Shown here one piece after another: positions 8,159-16,363 of a stretch of DNA of 25,751 nt. A model generated the notes under the pieces. That model was given only the letters and a program-made list of their open reading frames with translations. It searched no databases and was not told where the DNA came from. The position numbers and the translations under genes were made by a program. Source of the DNA: a virus; IMG/VR virus record IMGVR_UViG_3300007344_000210, positions 1 to 25,751 of that record. One strand, 5' to 3'. Position 1 is the stretch's first letter, and every line of letters begins with the position of its first letter.

Positions 8159-9163
8159 TTATTTACCTAATGCTACTAAATCGTAGTGAACGATCTGAGC
8201 ACCTAACATGAATCTAGACTTGAAGTAAACCTTCTCATCTTTCTCATCGAACCATACCTTCATCTCAGACTCAGGACTTCTTACATCAGAAGCGATAACT
8301 AAGTTCTCAGGGATAGTTAAAACGATTGCGTTAGGAGAGATGTTTCCATCTTGTGGATTAGACGTATCAGCTAATGCTGCTGTCCAAGTGTACATCTTAA
8401 CAATCTCGATACCTCTGAAAGATAAACCTTGGTTTCCGTTTCTTTGGATTCTTTCGATTCCAGCAGAAGCACCAGTGTTCTCTAAAGAAGTTAATAAGTT
8501 GTTATATACAGATGGTGCTACGTAGAATCTCTTTTGAGTCTCAGGAATAGCCTCTAATACTGCTCCTTGACCTGCGTAGATGTTTCTTAATGCTGTTAAA
8601 GCACCGTCAGAATCTAATACTTCAGCAGTCTCGTGAGTAGACATAGTCTCAATGTGTGCTAAAGAAGCTGTGTTCTCTAACATTAATTGGAAGTATCCAT
8701 CCATAATTCCGTAGAAAGAATCTGCATCAGCGTCATCTCCGTTCCATACTAAAGTAGGGATATCTTCTCTCATAGAAGCTACGATTACGTTTCTAACCAT
8801 ATCCTCGATAACTGTACCTCTGATATCGTCAATCATAACTCCAGCTCTTCTCGCCTCAGCGAAAATAGTAGAATCAAACTCATCCTCACACATCTCTACG
8901 TTTAAAGCTAATTTCTTAACTGTAACAGTCTTATCAGAGATTGCCGCAGTACCTACTGCTGAGAATCCACATGATGATTTCTCTCTTAAAATCTTTTGTA
9001 ATTTTCCAGGAATATAAATACTCGCTGAAGTTTTCACGTTATCTAATACTTGATAAACTGCGAACGGATCTAATCCCTCAACTTGTGGAGAGTAAAAAAT
9101 CGGCTCCAAAATCTCTTTACCACCGTATGTATGTGAAAAGCTAGTTGTTAATGCACTTGCCAT
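8159..9163 (-). CDS. Major capsid protein
   Basis: A 334-residue protein with the general make-up of an HK97-fold capsid subunit. The N-terminal arm holds KEILEPIFYSPQVEGLDPFA, then comes a long spine-helix region (IDDIRGTVIEDMVRNVIVAS). The A-domain includes QKRFYVAPSVYNNLLTSLE and a G-loop stretch FRGIEIVKMY, and the protein ends in beta strands (KVYFKSRFMLGAQIVHYDLV). It follows the ClpP-type protease/scaffold gene by 31 bases, the standard partner order in phage head modules, and ends in a strong terminator. The start context is TTTAACAACA-ATG. No obvious extra surface domain is seen. Confidence 0.85.
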   Translation of the reverse strand: MASALTTSFSHTYGGKEILEPIFYSPQVEGLDPFAVYQVLDNVKTSASIYIPGKLQKILREKSSCGFSAVGTAAISDKTVTVKKLALNVEMCEDEFDSTIFAEARRAGVMIDDIRGTVIEDMVRNVIVASMREDIPTLVWNGDDADADSFYGIMDGYFQLMLENTASLAHIETMSTHETAEVLDSDGALTALRNIYAGQGAVLEAIPETQKRFYVAPSVYNNLLTSLENTGASAGIERIQRNGNQGLSFRGIEIVKMYTWTAALADTSNPQDGNISPNAIVLTIPENLVIASDVRSPESEMKVWFDEKDEKVYFKSRFMLGAQIVHYDLVALGK

Positions 9164-9194
9164 TGTTGTTAAATTTAATAGTTATTAATAATGT

Positions 9195-9566
9195 TTACTT
9201 TCTTAATTTAGCTGCGTAACCATCGAATGCGTTAGGCTCTTCTGCCTTTGGCTCTTCAGTAGGATCAGTATCTTCTGCTTTAGCAGTCTCAACTTTAGTT
9301 GCACCTAATTTCTCGATTTCGTTCTTTAATTTTTCCACTTCCTCTCCTAAGTTCTTGATTTCATCATCCTTAGTTTTGATAGTGTCATCCTTCTCGTTAA
9401 TCATCCACTCATAAGCGTTTGTTACCTCAGTCTTAGAGTCATTAACTAACTTCTCAGCTTCCTCACGTGTAACTGTGTTCTCAGCCTCTTTTGTACCACC
9501 AAAAACTTCATCTAATTTGTTTGTTAAGTTCTCGATAGCTAATTCAATTTTGCTCTTCTCAGCCAT
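9195..9566 (-). CDS. Possible nested scaffold protein from an internal start
   Basis: Codon 212 of the protease gene is an ATG (9566) that begins MAEKSKIELAIENL, exactly where the protease domain has ended and the coiled-coil scaffold begins. The bases upstream (AAAACAATTTAACT) resemble the A/T-rich leaders of true starts here, and an M-A start is shared by many genes of this window. Translation from it would give 123 residues of free scaffold, analogous to lambda Nu3 nested in gene C. This is inference from position and context. Confidence 0.5.
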   Translation of the reverse strand: MAEKSKIELAIENLTNKLDEVFGGTKEAENTVTREEAEKLVNDSKTEVTNAYEWMINEKDDTIKTKDDEIKNLGEEVEKLKNEIEKLGATKVETAKAEDTDPTEEPKAEEPNAFDGYAAKLRK

Positions 9567-10199
9567 AGTTAAATTGTTTTCAAATTGTTTTAAATAATTA
9601 GTAACGTCTGGAAGGTTTCTACCCTCTACGTTATTTAAGATAACACCCATCTCTGCTCTATTCATAATTGAATCTGCATCAACGATCTTATCTACGAAGC
9701 CTTTCGACTTTGCCTCTTTAGAGTCCATCCATCTATCTTCCATCATTAGATCTCTGATAAACTTTTCTGATCGACCCGTTTTCTTCATATATATGTTTAC
9801 TATGATATTATCAATCTTCTCTAGATTCTTAATATCCTCTTCTAAATCTTCCTTAGTTCCACCCGTCATTCCAAACCTTGCATTATGCACTAAGAATAAA
9901 GCATTCTCGCTCATGTGAATTTTATCTGCACCCATAGAGATAATGGTAGCTGCACTAGCTGTTAATCCAGTTACTCTAGCAGTAACTCTACCATTGAATG
10001 ATCTTAAGAAATCGTGAATTTGTAACGCCTCGTTAACCGAACCGCCTAAAGAAGATACATTTAACTTAAGTTCAGAAGCACCTGACTCCTTCACTTCATT
10101 AATAAAAGCCTCTGCTGTTACCCCGAAAAAACCAATATCTCCCACGATATCAATCTCGGCAGCTGTACCTTTATTATTTAAAATATACCATCTATCCAT
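9195..10199 (-). CDS. ClpP-family head maturation protease fused to a scaffold domain
   Basis: A 334-residue protein. Residues 1-175 are an S14 (ClpP-like) serine protease: the substrate-cradle phrase NVSSLGGSVNEAL (47-59), nucleophile Ser82 in TGLTASAATI, His105 in LFLVHNA, and probable Asp159 in DRWMDSKEA. Residues about 212-334 are a highly charged, coiled-coil-rich region (repeated E/K/D heptads), then a Glu/Pro/Lys-rich stretch and a short C-terminal tail (NAFDGYAAKLRK), as in scaffolds that bind the capsid shell. It would guide shell assembly and then cleave scaffold or capsid. Its gene lies directly upstream of the capsid gene. Confidence 0.9.
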   Translation of the reverse strand: MDRWYILNNKGTAAEIDIVGDIGFFGVTAEAFINEVKESGASELKLNVSSLGGSVNEALQIHDFLRSFNGRVTARVTGLTASAATIISMGADKIHMSENALFLVHNARFGMTGGTKEDLEEDIKNLEKIDNIIVNIYMKKTGRSEKFIRDLMMEDRWMDSKEAKSKGFVDKIVDADSIMNRAEMGVILNNVEGRNLPDVTNYLKQFENNLTMAEKSKIELAIENLTNKLDEVFGGTKEAENTVTREEAEKLVNDSKTEVTNAYEWMINEKDDTIKTKDDEIKNLGEEVEKLKNEIEKLGATKVETAKAEDTDPTEEPKAEEPNAFDGYAAKLRK

Positions 10200-10243
10200 A
10201 AAGACAAGTATATAAATAATAACGTTTGGTTGTTTTTTATTTA

Positions 10244-10552
10244 TTACTCGTTTTTAACATATCTCTTATTGAGTATGTTTGTTATGTGATTATTGATGAT
10301 GTGATAGATTCGATTCTCACTAATACCATACCTCTCCTCATTTGCTATACAGAAGTTACGCTTATTATCATCTTGATTATAGTACTCAGTAACTATCATG
10401 TGATTACGTAACCTTGATGTAGGTATTAACCCTCTCTTTACTAGAGTATTTAATAGCTTATAAATCTCCTCTGTGTTATCTATCTTAGACTCCTCGCATA
10501 TAACATCTATGAAGTCATCTAGTAAGCCTACGCTTATTGGTTTGTCAGCCAT
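10244..10552 (-). CDS. Small protein with a possible helix-turn-helix (102 aa)
   Basis: A 102-residue protein beginning MADKPISVGLLDDFIDVICE. Residues about 68-92 (FCIANEERYGISENRIYHII) look like a helix-turn-helix, with ERYGIS as the first helix and turn and ENRIYHIINN as the recognition helix. This weakly recalls the C-terminal part of Mor/Martha-type activators. Its ATG lies inside the last codons of the previous gene, a 19-base overlap that implies translational coupling. It sits between the tape-measure block and the head protease, so it could regulate late head genes or be an assembly factor. Family not identified. Confidence 0.65.
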   Translation of the reverse strand: MADKPISVGLLDDFIDVICEESKIDNTEEIYKLLNTLVKRGLIPTSRLRNHMIVTEYYNQDDNKRNFCIANEERYGISENRIYHIINNHITNILNKRYVKNE

Positions 10553-10749
10553 TTATCTATATTGTTCTTGAAGTAATTATATACCTTACCTCTGTCTCTT
10601 GGACAAGTATAACATGGTTTATCTCTAGGGAACACCTTACCATATATATCGTATAATCTTCTCAGACTCTTTTCGTCTGGCCTAGAAGTGCTTTTAATAT
10701 TCCCTAAACACTCCTGGATCTCATCTAAGTATAAATTAATATCTACCAT
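10534..10749 (-). CDS. Small CxxC protein of unknown function (71 aa)
   Basis: I start it at the ATG at 10749 (MVDINLYLDEIQECLG), which overlaps the upstream stop as ATGGTAG. A GTG five codons earlier (10764) is possible but would deepen the overlap. The protein is helical and carries CYTCPRDRGKVYNYFKN near its C-terminus, a single C-x2-C pair plus one earlier Cys. It is translationally coupled to genes on both sides. Small CxxC proteins like this recur beside tape-measure genes of Bacteroidetes phages as far as I recall, but the role is unknown. Confidence 0.65.
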   Translation of the reverse strand: MVDINLYLDEIQECLGNIKSTSRPDEKSLRRLYDIYGKVFPRDKPCYTCPRDRGKVYNYFKNNIDKWLTNQ

Positions 10750-11012
10750 TTCCCCATTGGACACCTCTCGTAATATAAAGCAGTTTTCTTATCTAGAAAG
10801 CACTTACATATATCACACTGTGAATGATTCTTTACTTTAAATATCCCTATCTCGAAATCAATATTCATATGGATACAACTCTCACATTGATCTAACCTAT
10901 CAGTCTTTAACTCAGGAGAGGCTTTCTTTAATGTTAAGTAATATCTATAATCCTCTATCTTATTATAGAGTTGCTTCGCTTTGGATGTTATTGATTGAAA
11001 TAATTGCATCAT
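10743..11012 (-). CDS. Small zinc-ribbon-like protein (89 aa)
   Basis: An 89-residue protein. An amphipathic N-terminus (residues 1-30) is followed by cysteines C43-x2-C46, C66-x2-C69, C71 and C84 (CESC, CDICKC, RCPMGKW). Two CxxC knuckles about 20 residues apart fit a treble-clef or zinc-ribbon metal site. The terminal CPxGKW ending is a distinctive signature. The gene overlaps the tape-measure end by 50 bases in another frame, so it was retained as a dedicated overlapping gene. It may assist tail assembly or bind nucleic acid; neither is shown. The next codon, also ATG, is an equally good start. Confidence 0.7.
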   Translation of the reverse strand: MMQLFQSITSKAKQLYNKIEDYRYYLTLKKASPELKTDRLDQCESCIHMNIDFEIGIFKVKNHSQCDICKCFLDKKTALYYERCPMGKW

Positions 11013-13587
11013 TGGTGTCGCTTACTACGTTCTTAACTTTAATATCCTTAAACGCATCTTTAATCGCACTAATCTGAGATTCTACTCCGCTTAAGTCATT
11101 AGTAACGTTTACGTTACCACTAATCAAAGAGTTAGCATTAAACCCTGCTGGAACTAATCCACCATCTGCAAATTTCTTACCATTGCCTCCGAAACTATTG
11201 ATAGCACTTAGTATAGGCTTAAACATTGCTGTGGATCTTTTGTTGATAATAGCCTCTCCACCTTCTGCTTCCATAATCCTTCCACCAGCTGCAAACTTAA
11301 CTCCTCCATCTGCATGACTTGGTCCTGAGAATACACCTCCTTGTATTAATCCCCCTTGCTCAAACTTAGCATTTTTAACAGCCCCTTTAGCTGCTGCTAT
11401 AGCTGCATTAATTAACCCTCCTAAAACCGCTGCTCTAGTAATACCAGTAGCACCAAACGTAGCAACAGAGTCAGGTTGTGCTATCGCTTGTGCTGTAGCA
11501 GCTGCCACTTGTATGTTAGCTAATTGTTGTAGAGCATTTAACCCTAATAATAGAGTCTCTTTTAAGAATGATCTATTCTTCTTATCTTGATCTGTAAGGA
11601 AGTCTCCAAAAGCAGAACCTACACTAGCAACAGTATCTACTAATACCTGCTCTTGCTTCTTTTGTATCTTCTCTTGTTCTTTGGCAGCATCTTCAGCACT
11701 CTTTACTAACTCCTTGTCTAAGTCTTTCTTAGTATCTACGAAATCTTGTTCTGCTGTTTTACGATCTCTTATTATCTCCAGTAATCTACCCTCTATGATC
11801 TCTGATAGTTCTAAGTTTCTGATCTTCTCATTAAGTACAGTAGCATCTGATTCTTTTATTAACTCATCAGCTTCAATCTTTTGTCCTGCGAACTCCTCTA
11901 TAATACCTATTTGTCTATCAAAAGACTCTTGACCTAATCTCTCAGTCTCTTCTAGTAATGCTCTCCTCTCTTCCTGAGTCTTAGTTTCATCAGCTATAAT
12001 TCTCTCGTTTATTGTTTTCTGATTATCGAATCCATCAATTAATATGTCTAAATCTCTCTCTAACCTATCTTGTCTTAATTCATTTCTAGTTCTCTCGTTA
12101 TCTCTGATAGTTAGGGTAAGTTGATTCTCTGCTTCTACTACTTTCAATCTAGCTTCTACTTGTTGATCTAATAACTCATCTGTTACTAGATTATTCTCCT
12201 CTGCTTCCTTAAGTCTCTGATCCGCTAACTCGCTTTCCATCCTAGCTAACTTCAATTGCTGCTCCGCTAACTCCTCTGCCTTAACTCGGAACTGTTCCGC
12301 TGCTTCTTCTCTAGCTTTGAATGATAATGTAGTATCATCCGCTGTAGCCTGTAATAGATCCTTCTGCTTTTGTAACTCAGCGTTAGATAGTTGTGTTTCT
12401 CTAGTAAGATTCTTGATGTTAATCTCTAACTCTTTTAATCTTACACCTTTATCAGCTGCTTCTACTATATCATTACCTAGATTAACAAAACTCTCTGCAA
12501 TCGCATTCTGTTGCTCTACATCTAACCCAGTTTGAAACTGAATAAATGCTTGACCTAGATCACCTACAGCTGACTTAGCCGCTGCAAAATCCCCTTCAAA
12601 TAAGTTACCCATAACATCAGCCAGGATACCACCAGCATTGATAATAGCCTTGAATCTATTAACGATGTTATTAACTAACAACTCTCCGAAAGATATTAAT
12701 GATTCTTTTGGATTCTCAAACACTCCAACAATAGCCTCTCCTAATGTTGCTGCTCTACCTACTAACACATTAAACACCGCAGTTACTCCAGCCGTAGCCT
12801 TAGATAATAACTCTGCACCTTTCTTAGTCTTTGTAAGGAAGGTAAATAAAGATCCTAAAGCAACCACTACCGCACCGATACCAGTAGACACTAACGCTAC
12901 TCGTAACGCTTTAAGTCCTCCGATCATTCCTCTTAAACCTCTACCACTCTTAATGAAACCTTTATTAGCATCATCTGTAGCCTCACTAAAGTTTACAAAG
13001 TTATTTGTAGTATTATCAATAGCAGTATTAACCTGAGTGATAACATTCTTAGTAACATTAAATACATTAGTTACCGTTTGTAGCTGACCTGACATTAAAG
13101 AAGTGGACTCGAAAGCCTCTTTCATGCTATCCGCATAGTTACCTACATTTCTGAAGTTATCACCTAACTCCTTATCAAAGGCTTTTAACTGTTCTGTATT
13201 AGCAGCGATCTGAGTCTTTAATTTATTAGCTTCCTCGTTAGTCTCATCGAATGCGTTAGGTAATGCTCTTAACTGAGCCTTTAATTCTCTAGTCTCCGCA
13301 GTTAACTGATCGTAAGAACCATTCAAACCATTAGCAGCTTTAACACCATCGTTAAATTGTTTCTTCAGTTTAGCTTGTTCTTTAGATACTTGTGAAGTCT
13401 CTTGCTTAACATTTGCTAATCCTCTTGCTAATTGCTCCTCTGAGATAGTACCATCTTTTGCTGCCGCTTGAAGATCTTTTCTCCTCTTAGCTAATCTCAA
13501 TAACTCTTTTTCTAAAGCTACAATCTCATTAGATAACTTATCAGTTCCTAAAGCCTCAATCTTAAAACTTATCTTTCTATCTGCCAT
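10963..13587 (-). CDS. Tail tape measure protein
   Basis: An 874-residue protein. Residues 1-160 are coiled coil with heptads (IVALEKELLRLAKRRKDL). A hydrophobic, probably membrane-inserting segment lies at about 229-252 (within RVALVSTGIGAVVVALGSLF). A second, very long coiled coil runs over about 390-660. An Ala-rich helical region (about 700-750) follows, and the C-terminus carries the Gly-rich beta repeat typical of phage tape measures (FEQGGLIQGGVFSGPSHADG, then KFADGG). Tape measures set tail length, sit inside the tube and help DNA cross the inner membrane. No lytic transglycosylase or peptidase motif is evident. The gene is 9 bases after the large tail-tip gene. Length points to a medium-length siphovirus tail. 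Confidence 0.88.
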   Translation of the reverse strand: MADRKISFKIEALGTDKLSNEIVALEKELLRLAKRRKDLQAAAKDGTISEEQLARGLANVKQETSQVSKEQAKLKKQFNDGVKAANGLNGSYDQLTAETRELKAQLRALPNAFDETNEEANKLKTQIAANTEQLKAFDKELGDNFRNVGNYADSMKEAFESTSLMSGQLQTVTNVFNVTKNVITQVNTAIDNTTNNFVNFSEATDDANKGFIKSGRGLRGMIGGLKALRVALVSTGIGAVVVALGSLFTFLTKTKKGAELLSKATAGVTAVFNVLVGRAATLGEAIVGVFENPKESLISFGELLVNNIVNRFKAIINAGGILADVMGNLFEGDFAAAKSAVGDLGQAFIQFQTGLDVEQQNAIAESFVNLGNDIVEAADKGVRLKELEINIKNLTRETQLSNAELQKQKDLLQATADDTTLSFKAREEAAEQFRVKAEELAEQQLKLARMESELADQRLKEAEENNLVTDELLDQQVEARLKVVEAENQLTLTIRDNERTRNELRQDRLERDLDILIDGFDNQKTINERIIADETKTQEERRALLEETERLGQESFDRQIGIIEEFAGQKIEADELIKESDATVLNEKIRNLELSEIIEGRLLEIIRDRKTAEQDFVDTKKDLDKELVKSAEDAAKEQEKIQKKQEQVLVDTVASVGSAFGDFLTDQDKKNRSFLKETLLLGLNALQQLANIQVAAATAQAIAQPDSVATFGATGITRAAVLGGLINAAIAAAKGAVKNAKFEQGGLIQGGVFSGPSHADGGVKFAAGGRIMEAEGGEAIINKRSTAMFKPILSAINSFGGNGKKFADGGLVPAGFNANSLISGNVNVTNDLSGVESQISAIKDAFKDIKVKNVVSDTNDAIISINNIQSEATL

Positions 13588-13596
13588 GTTTATTTG

Positions 13597-16362
13597 TTAA
13601 TCATCACTTAAATATACTTTTTCAATACCATCACGCGTTTCTGTGTATACTGGTACTATATCTCCGTTTGTATTCTCCATAAAGACCTCACCACCATAAA
13701 ACTTAGTTTTACCACTTCTATCTATGGTCATCACATTGGATCTATTACTTGAGCTAGTACCCGAACCTATTATTAACTGAGCATCTGGTTTCTCTTTGTT
13801 CCATCTACCTAATGTAGTCTGCTTATCCCCTACAGCACGACCTCCGAACCCTAAATTTAAAGATCCTGCTCCTGGCTTAACATATCCACCACCTCCAGTT
13901 TTAACATCAAACGACTCAGCACCTCTAGATCTAGCATCGTACTTAATCTCTATAGGCTCTTGTGGATCATCACCTATATTCCATACATTATCCGCATAAT
14001 CATCTATATCTTCAAGATCTGCAATAATATCACTGTTTCTATCTTTCTTATCTCCTCTCGTGAACCCTCCAGTAAATCCATCAGAGTAAATGTCTTTATC
14101 TTTATTCCCATCTTTACTAGAGAACCCCTCAGCTTCAGCTACGTTTTTAGCTGTAGTTACTTTTTTCCCAGTCTTTATAGTTTTAAGTAATTCAACCTTA
14201 GTAGTACCTCTCCTAGTTGGTTGGTAATCACTCACATTATTTATGTAATAATACCCAGCTATTTCAGTAGGTGCAGATATATGTATAGGTTTGGATAAAT
14301 CTAAAGCGTTAATATCTTCAAACGTTAAATCAAATCTAGCAGTTAGCATAACTCCTTCATCAATCACACCTAATTCTCCTTGATAATAATTCTCTATTAA
14401 TCCAGTAGTACCCTCAAATCCTAAATTATAACCAGTAGTTGATGTCTCTGCAAAATTCTCTTGAAAATAACCTGTAGGAATCTGAGTCTTACTTGATCCG
14501 TTAAACTTCCATCCAATATTACTCCCTCCTGAATCTAATTGAGTCTTATAATCATAATATAGTATTCTTGGAGCGAATTGGTAACTCGGAGTAGATGCTT
14601 CTCCTTCATATCCGACACTATTCCATAATGCAGGTAATATGTTCTTCTGATCTATTGATACACCTATACCACTCTGATTAATATCCATCCTTTGATGAAT
14701 AGTAGGAGAGAAGAAAGGATTAACTATACCTGTAACCCCTTCAGGAAATCTAGCACTTAGGTTAATTTCTCCTGCACCCAAATCTACTACTCTAGTCTTA
14801 TTAAATTTATCTACTAACTTATCGCCACTATCATCTTTATATTTATTATTAAGAATCCTCTTAAAGTTATCTATGAATTTAACTACATAGCCTGCTCCTA
14901 AATCCATCTTACTAGTCCAATCTATTGCATTAGTTGTATTCTGATAGAAATCATCTCTTGGCTCTATTGTGATAGTTTTAGTTATCTCGTTTGTGCTAAC
15001 ATATAAGTTAAACATATGAGCCAATCCCTTAAAGAAAGTACCCATCTTCATATCGGGTAATGTATCAGATATGTCTATAGATTGATTAAGCACAACCTGA
15101 GTAGATTTAGTTACATTTATCTGAGGTTGTTGTATCTTCATGAATTGAGTACCTGATATATAATTACCATCATTATCTCTAATATCTAATAGTATCATAT
15201 AAACGAATAACTCATCACCTTGATTAAGTGTTATATCATCCAAGTTTATCTTAATATTTACCCAGTTCCGATTAGGGAATGAAGCATCTACTCTGTGTAG
15301 TACATTAGTATTAGTAGTAGTATTAGGTCTAGCCGCAATCACAAAAGCGATGTCTTTAAAACTATCAATCTGACCTTGTGCTGATATTGGTGCAACTTGA
15401 CATGAGAAATCTAAACTAACTACACAGCTATTATCAGCATAATATATAGAGTTATTCTCATCCCAATAGTTACCACTTACAGCAGTTTGATCGTTACCAG
15501 TTACTACCTCCTGAATTTTTACTCTTTGCCTTGTTCCGTTTGTAGTTACTGCAGTATTTACGTAATAAGATGTACTAAACTCATACTCTTCTATATCACT
15601 ATCTCTAGCTTCAATATCTTCTGACTCATCTTTATTCACATCACTAGTCATTAATCCACTAGAGAAAGGCATAAATAGACGCTTAAAAAACGTACCGTCT
15701 AAAAAAGTTGAAGATATACTGTAATTTATATCTTCTGTTGAGTTAATCTGATCCCATGCTTTATCTAATATACTCTTAATCCATACAGCAGGTCTAAGAT
15801 CATCACTAGTTACTTCGTTGTTAGGGAACGTACCATAAGATATAATTGGATATAAATAATCTCTATCATCTGCATCAGCTGGATTACCATATTGATCAGT
15901 CCAACTAGCTTCGATAGTCGAATCATTATAAGTGTGAACCGCTGTACTAAAATCCAAATCTCGTAACTCGATATCTCTAAACTTTGAGATCCAGTTATAA
16001 TTGTCTCCAAAAACAACACACTCATATTCTATAAATCCGTTAGTGTTAATTACATTTCTTACTTTAAAGGTACCTTTCAATATAGGCATTGAGTTAACTA
16101 GAATCTCGCATCTATTAAAGTTCTTAACTCCCGAAGTATCATCAATACTAGAGTAATAAATGTTCTGAAGGTTCTTATTATTATCCTTAGTAGCAGGTAT
16201 CCTAAAAGCCTTTGAGAATGTTGATCGAGTACTAATAATATCTCTAACTTCACTAATACCATAATTAAGTGACAAAGGGAAATCCTCGTGATCCTGGAGA
16301 TCCAACTCAAAACCTGCATTAGTATCCTCATCTGTTATTACTCTTATTGTTACACTTATCAT
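13597..16362 (-). CDS. Large tail-tip / baseplate protein (921 aa)
   Basis: A 921-residue protein. The N-terminal segment (LNYGISEVRDIISTRSTFSK, then AFRIPATKDNNKN) is a signature I associate with large tail-tip proteins of Bacteroidetes phages. A long beta-rich middle follows. Near 740-790 is a charged Lys/Asp linker (GNKDKDIYSDGFTGGFTRGD), and the C-terminal 100 residues contain GRAVGDKQTTLGRWN and LIIGSGTSSSNRSNVMTI, which resemble fibre/YadA-head-like or intramolecular-chaperone-linked repeats. Placed just before the tape measure and one base after another tail gene, it probably forms the hub or tip that contacts the host. The exact role (hub versus distal tail) is unresolved. Confidence 0.72.
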   Translation of the reverse strand: MISVTIRVITDEDTNAGFELDLQDHEDFPLSLNYGISEVRDIISTRSTFSKAFRIPATKDNNKNLQNIYYSSIDDTSGVKNFNRCEILVNSMPILKGTFKVRNVINTNGFIEYECVVFGDNYNWISKFRDIELRDLDFSTAVHTYNDSTIEASWTDQYGNPADADDRDYLYPIISYGTFPNNEVTSDDLRPAVWIKSILDKAWDQINSTEDINYSISSTFLDGTFFKRLFMPFSSGLMTSDVNKDESEDIEARDSDIEEYEFSTSYYVNTAVTTNGTRQRVKIQEVVTGNDQTAVSGNYWDENNSIYYADNSCVVSLDFSCQVAPISAQGQIDSFKDIAFVIAARPNTTTNTNVLHRVDASFPNRNWVNIKINLDDITLNQGDELFVYMILLDIRDNDGNYISGTQFMKIQQPQINVTKSTQVVLNQSIDISDTLPDMKMGTFFKGLAHMFNLYVSTNEITKTITIEPRDDFYQNTTNAIDWTSKMDLGAGYVVKFIDNFKRILNNKYKDDSGDKLVDKFNKTRVVDLGAGEINLSARFPEGVTGIVNPFFSPTIHQRMDINQSGIGVSIDQKNILPALWNSVGYEGEASTPSYQFAPRILYYDYKTQLDSGGSNIGWKFNGSSKTQIPTGYFQENFAETSTTGYNLGFEGTTGLIENYYQGELGVIDEGVMLTARFDLTFEDINALDLSKPIHISAPTEIAGYYYINNVSDYQPTRRGTTKVELLKTIKTGKKVTTAKNVAEAEGFSSKDGNKDKDIYSDGFTGGFTRGDKKDRNSDIIADLEDIDDYADNVWNIGDDPQEPIEIKYDARSRGAESFDVKTGGGGYVKPGAGSLNLGFGGRAVGDKQTTLGRWNKEKPDAQLIIGSGTSSSNRSNVMTIDRSGKTKFYGGEVFMENTNGDIVPVYTETRDGIEKVYLSDD

Positions 16363-16363
16363 A

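Noticed and set aside
10205-10212. TATACTTG promoter-like box before the head protease gene
   Set aside because: It is one mismatch from TAnnTTTG, but it would start transcription at or inside the start codon and no -33 TTG is present, so it was not listed as a promoter.
12638-13036. Long plus-strand open frame of 132 codons
   Set aside because: It lies wholly antisense to the tape measure coiled-coil region, whose skewed codon use opens opposite frames. No leader, family motif or neighbour supports it; the same applies to other plus-strand frames here.
15810-16331. Two minus-strand frames inside the large tail-tip gene
   Set aside because: Both lie in other frames within a strongly supported 921-codon gene, and have low-complexity Ile/Leu-rich translations typical of shadows.
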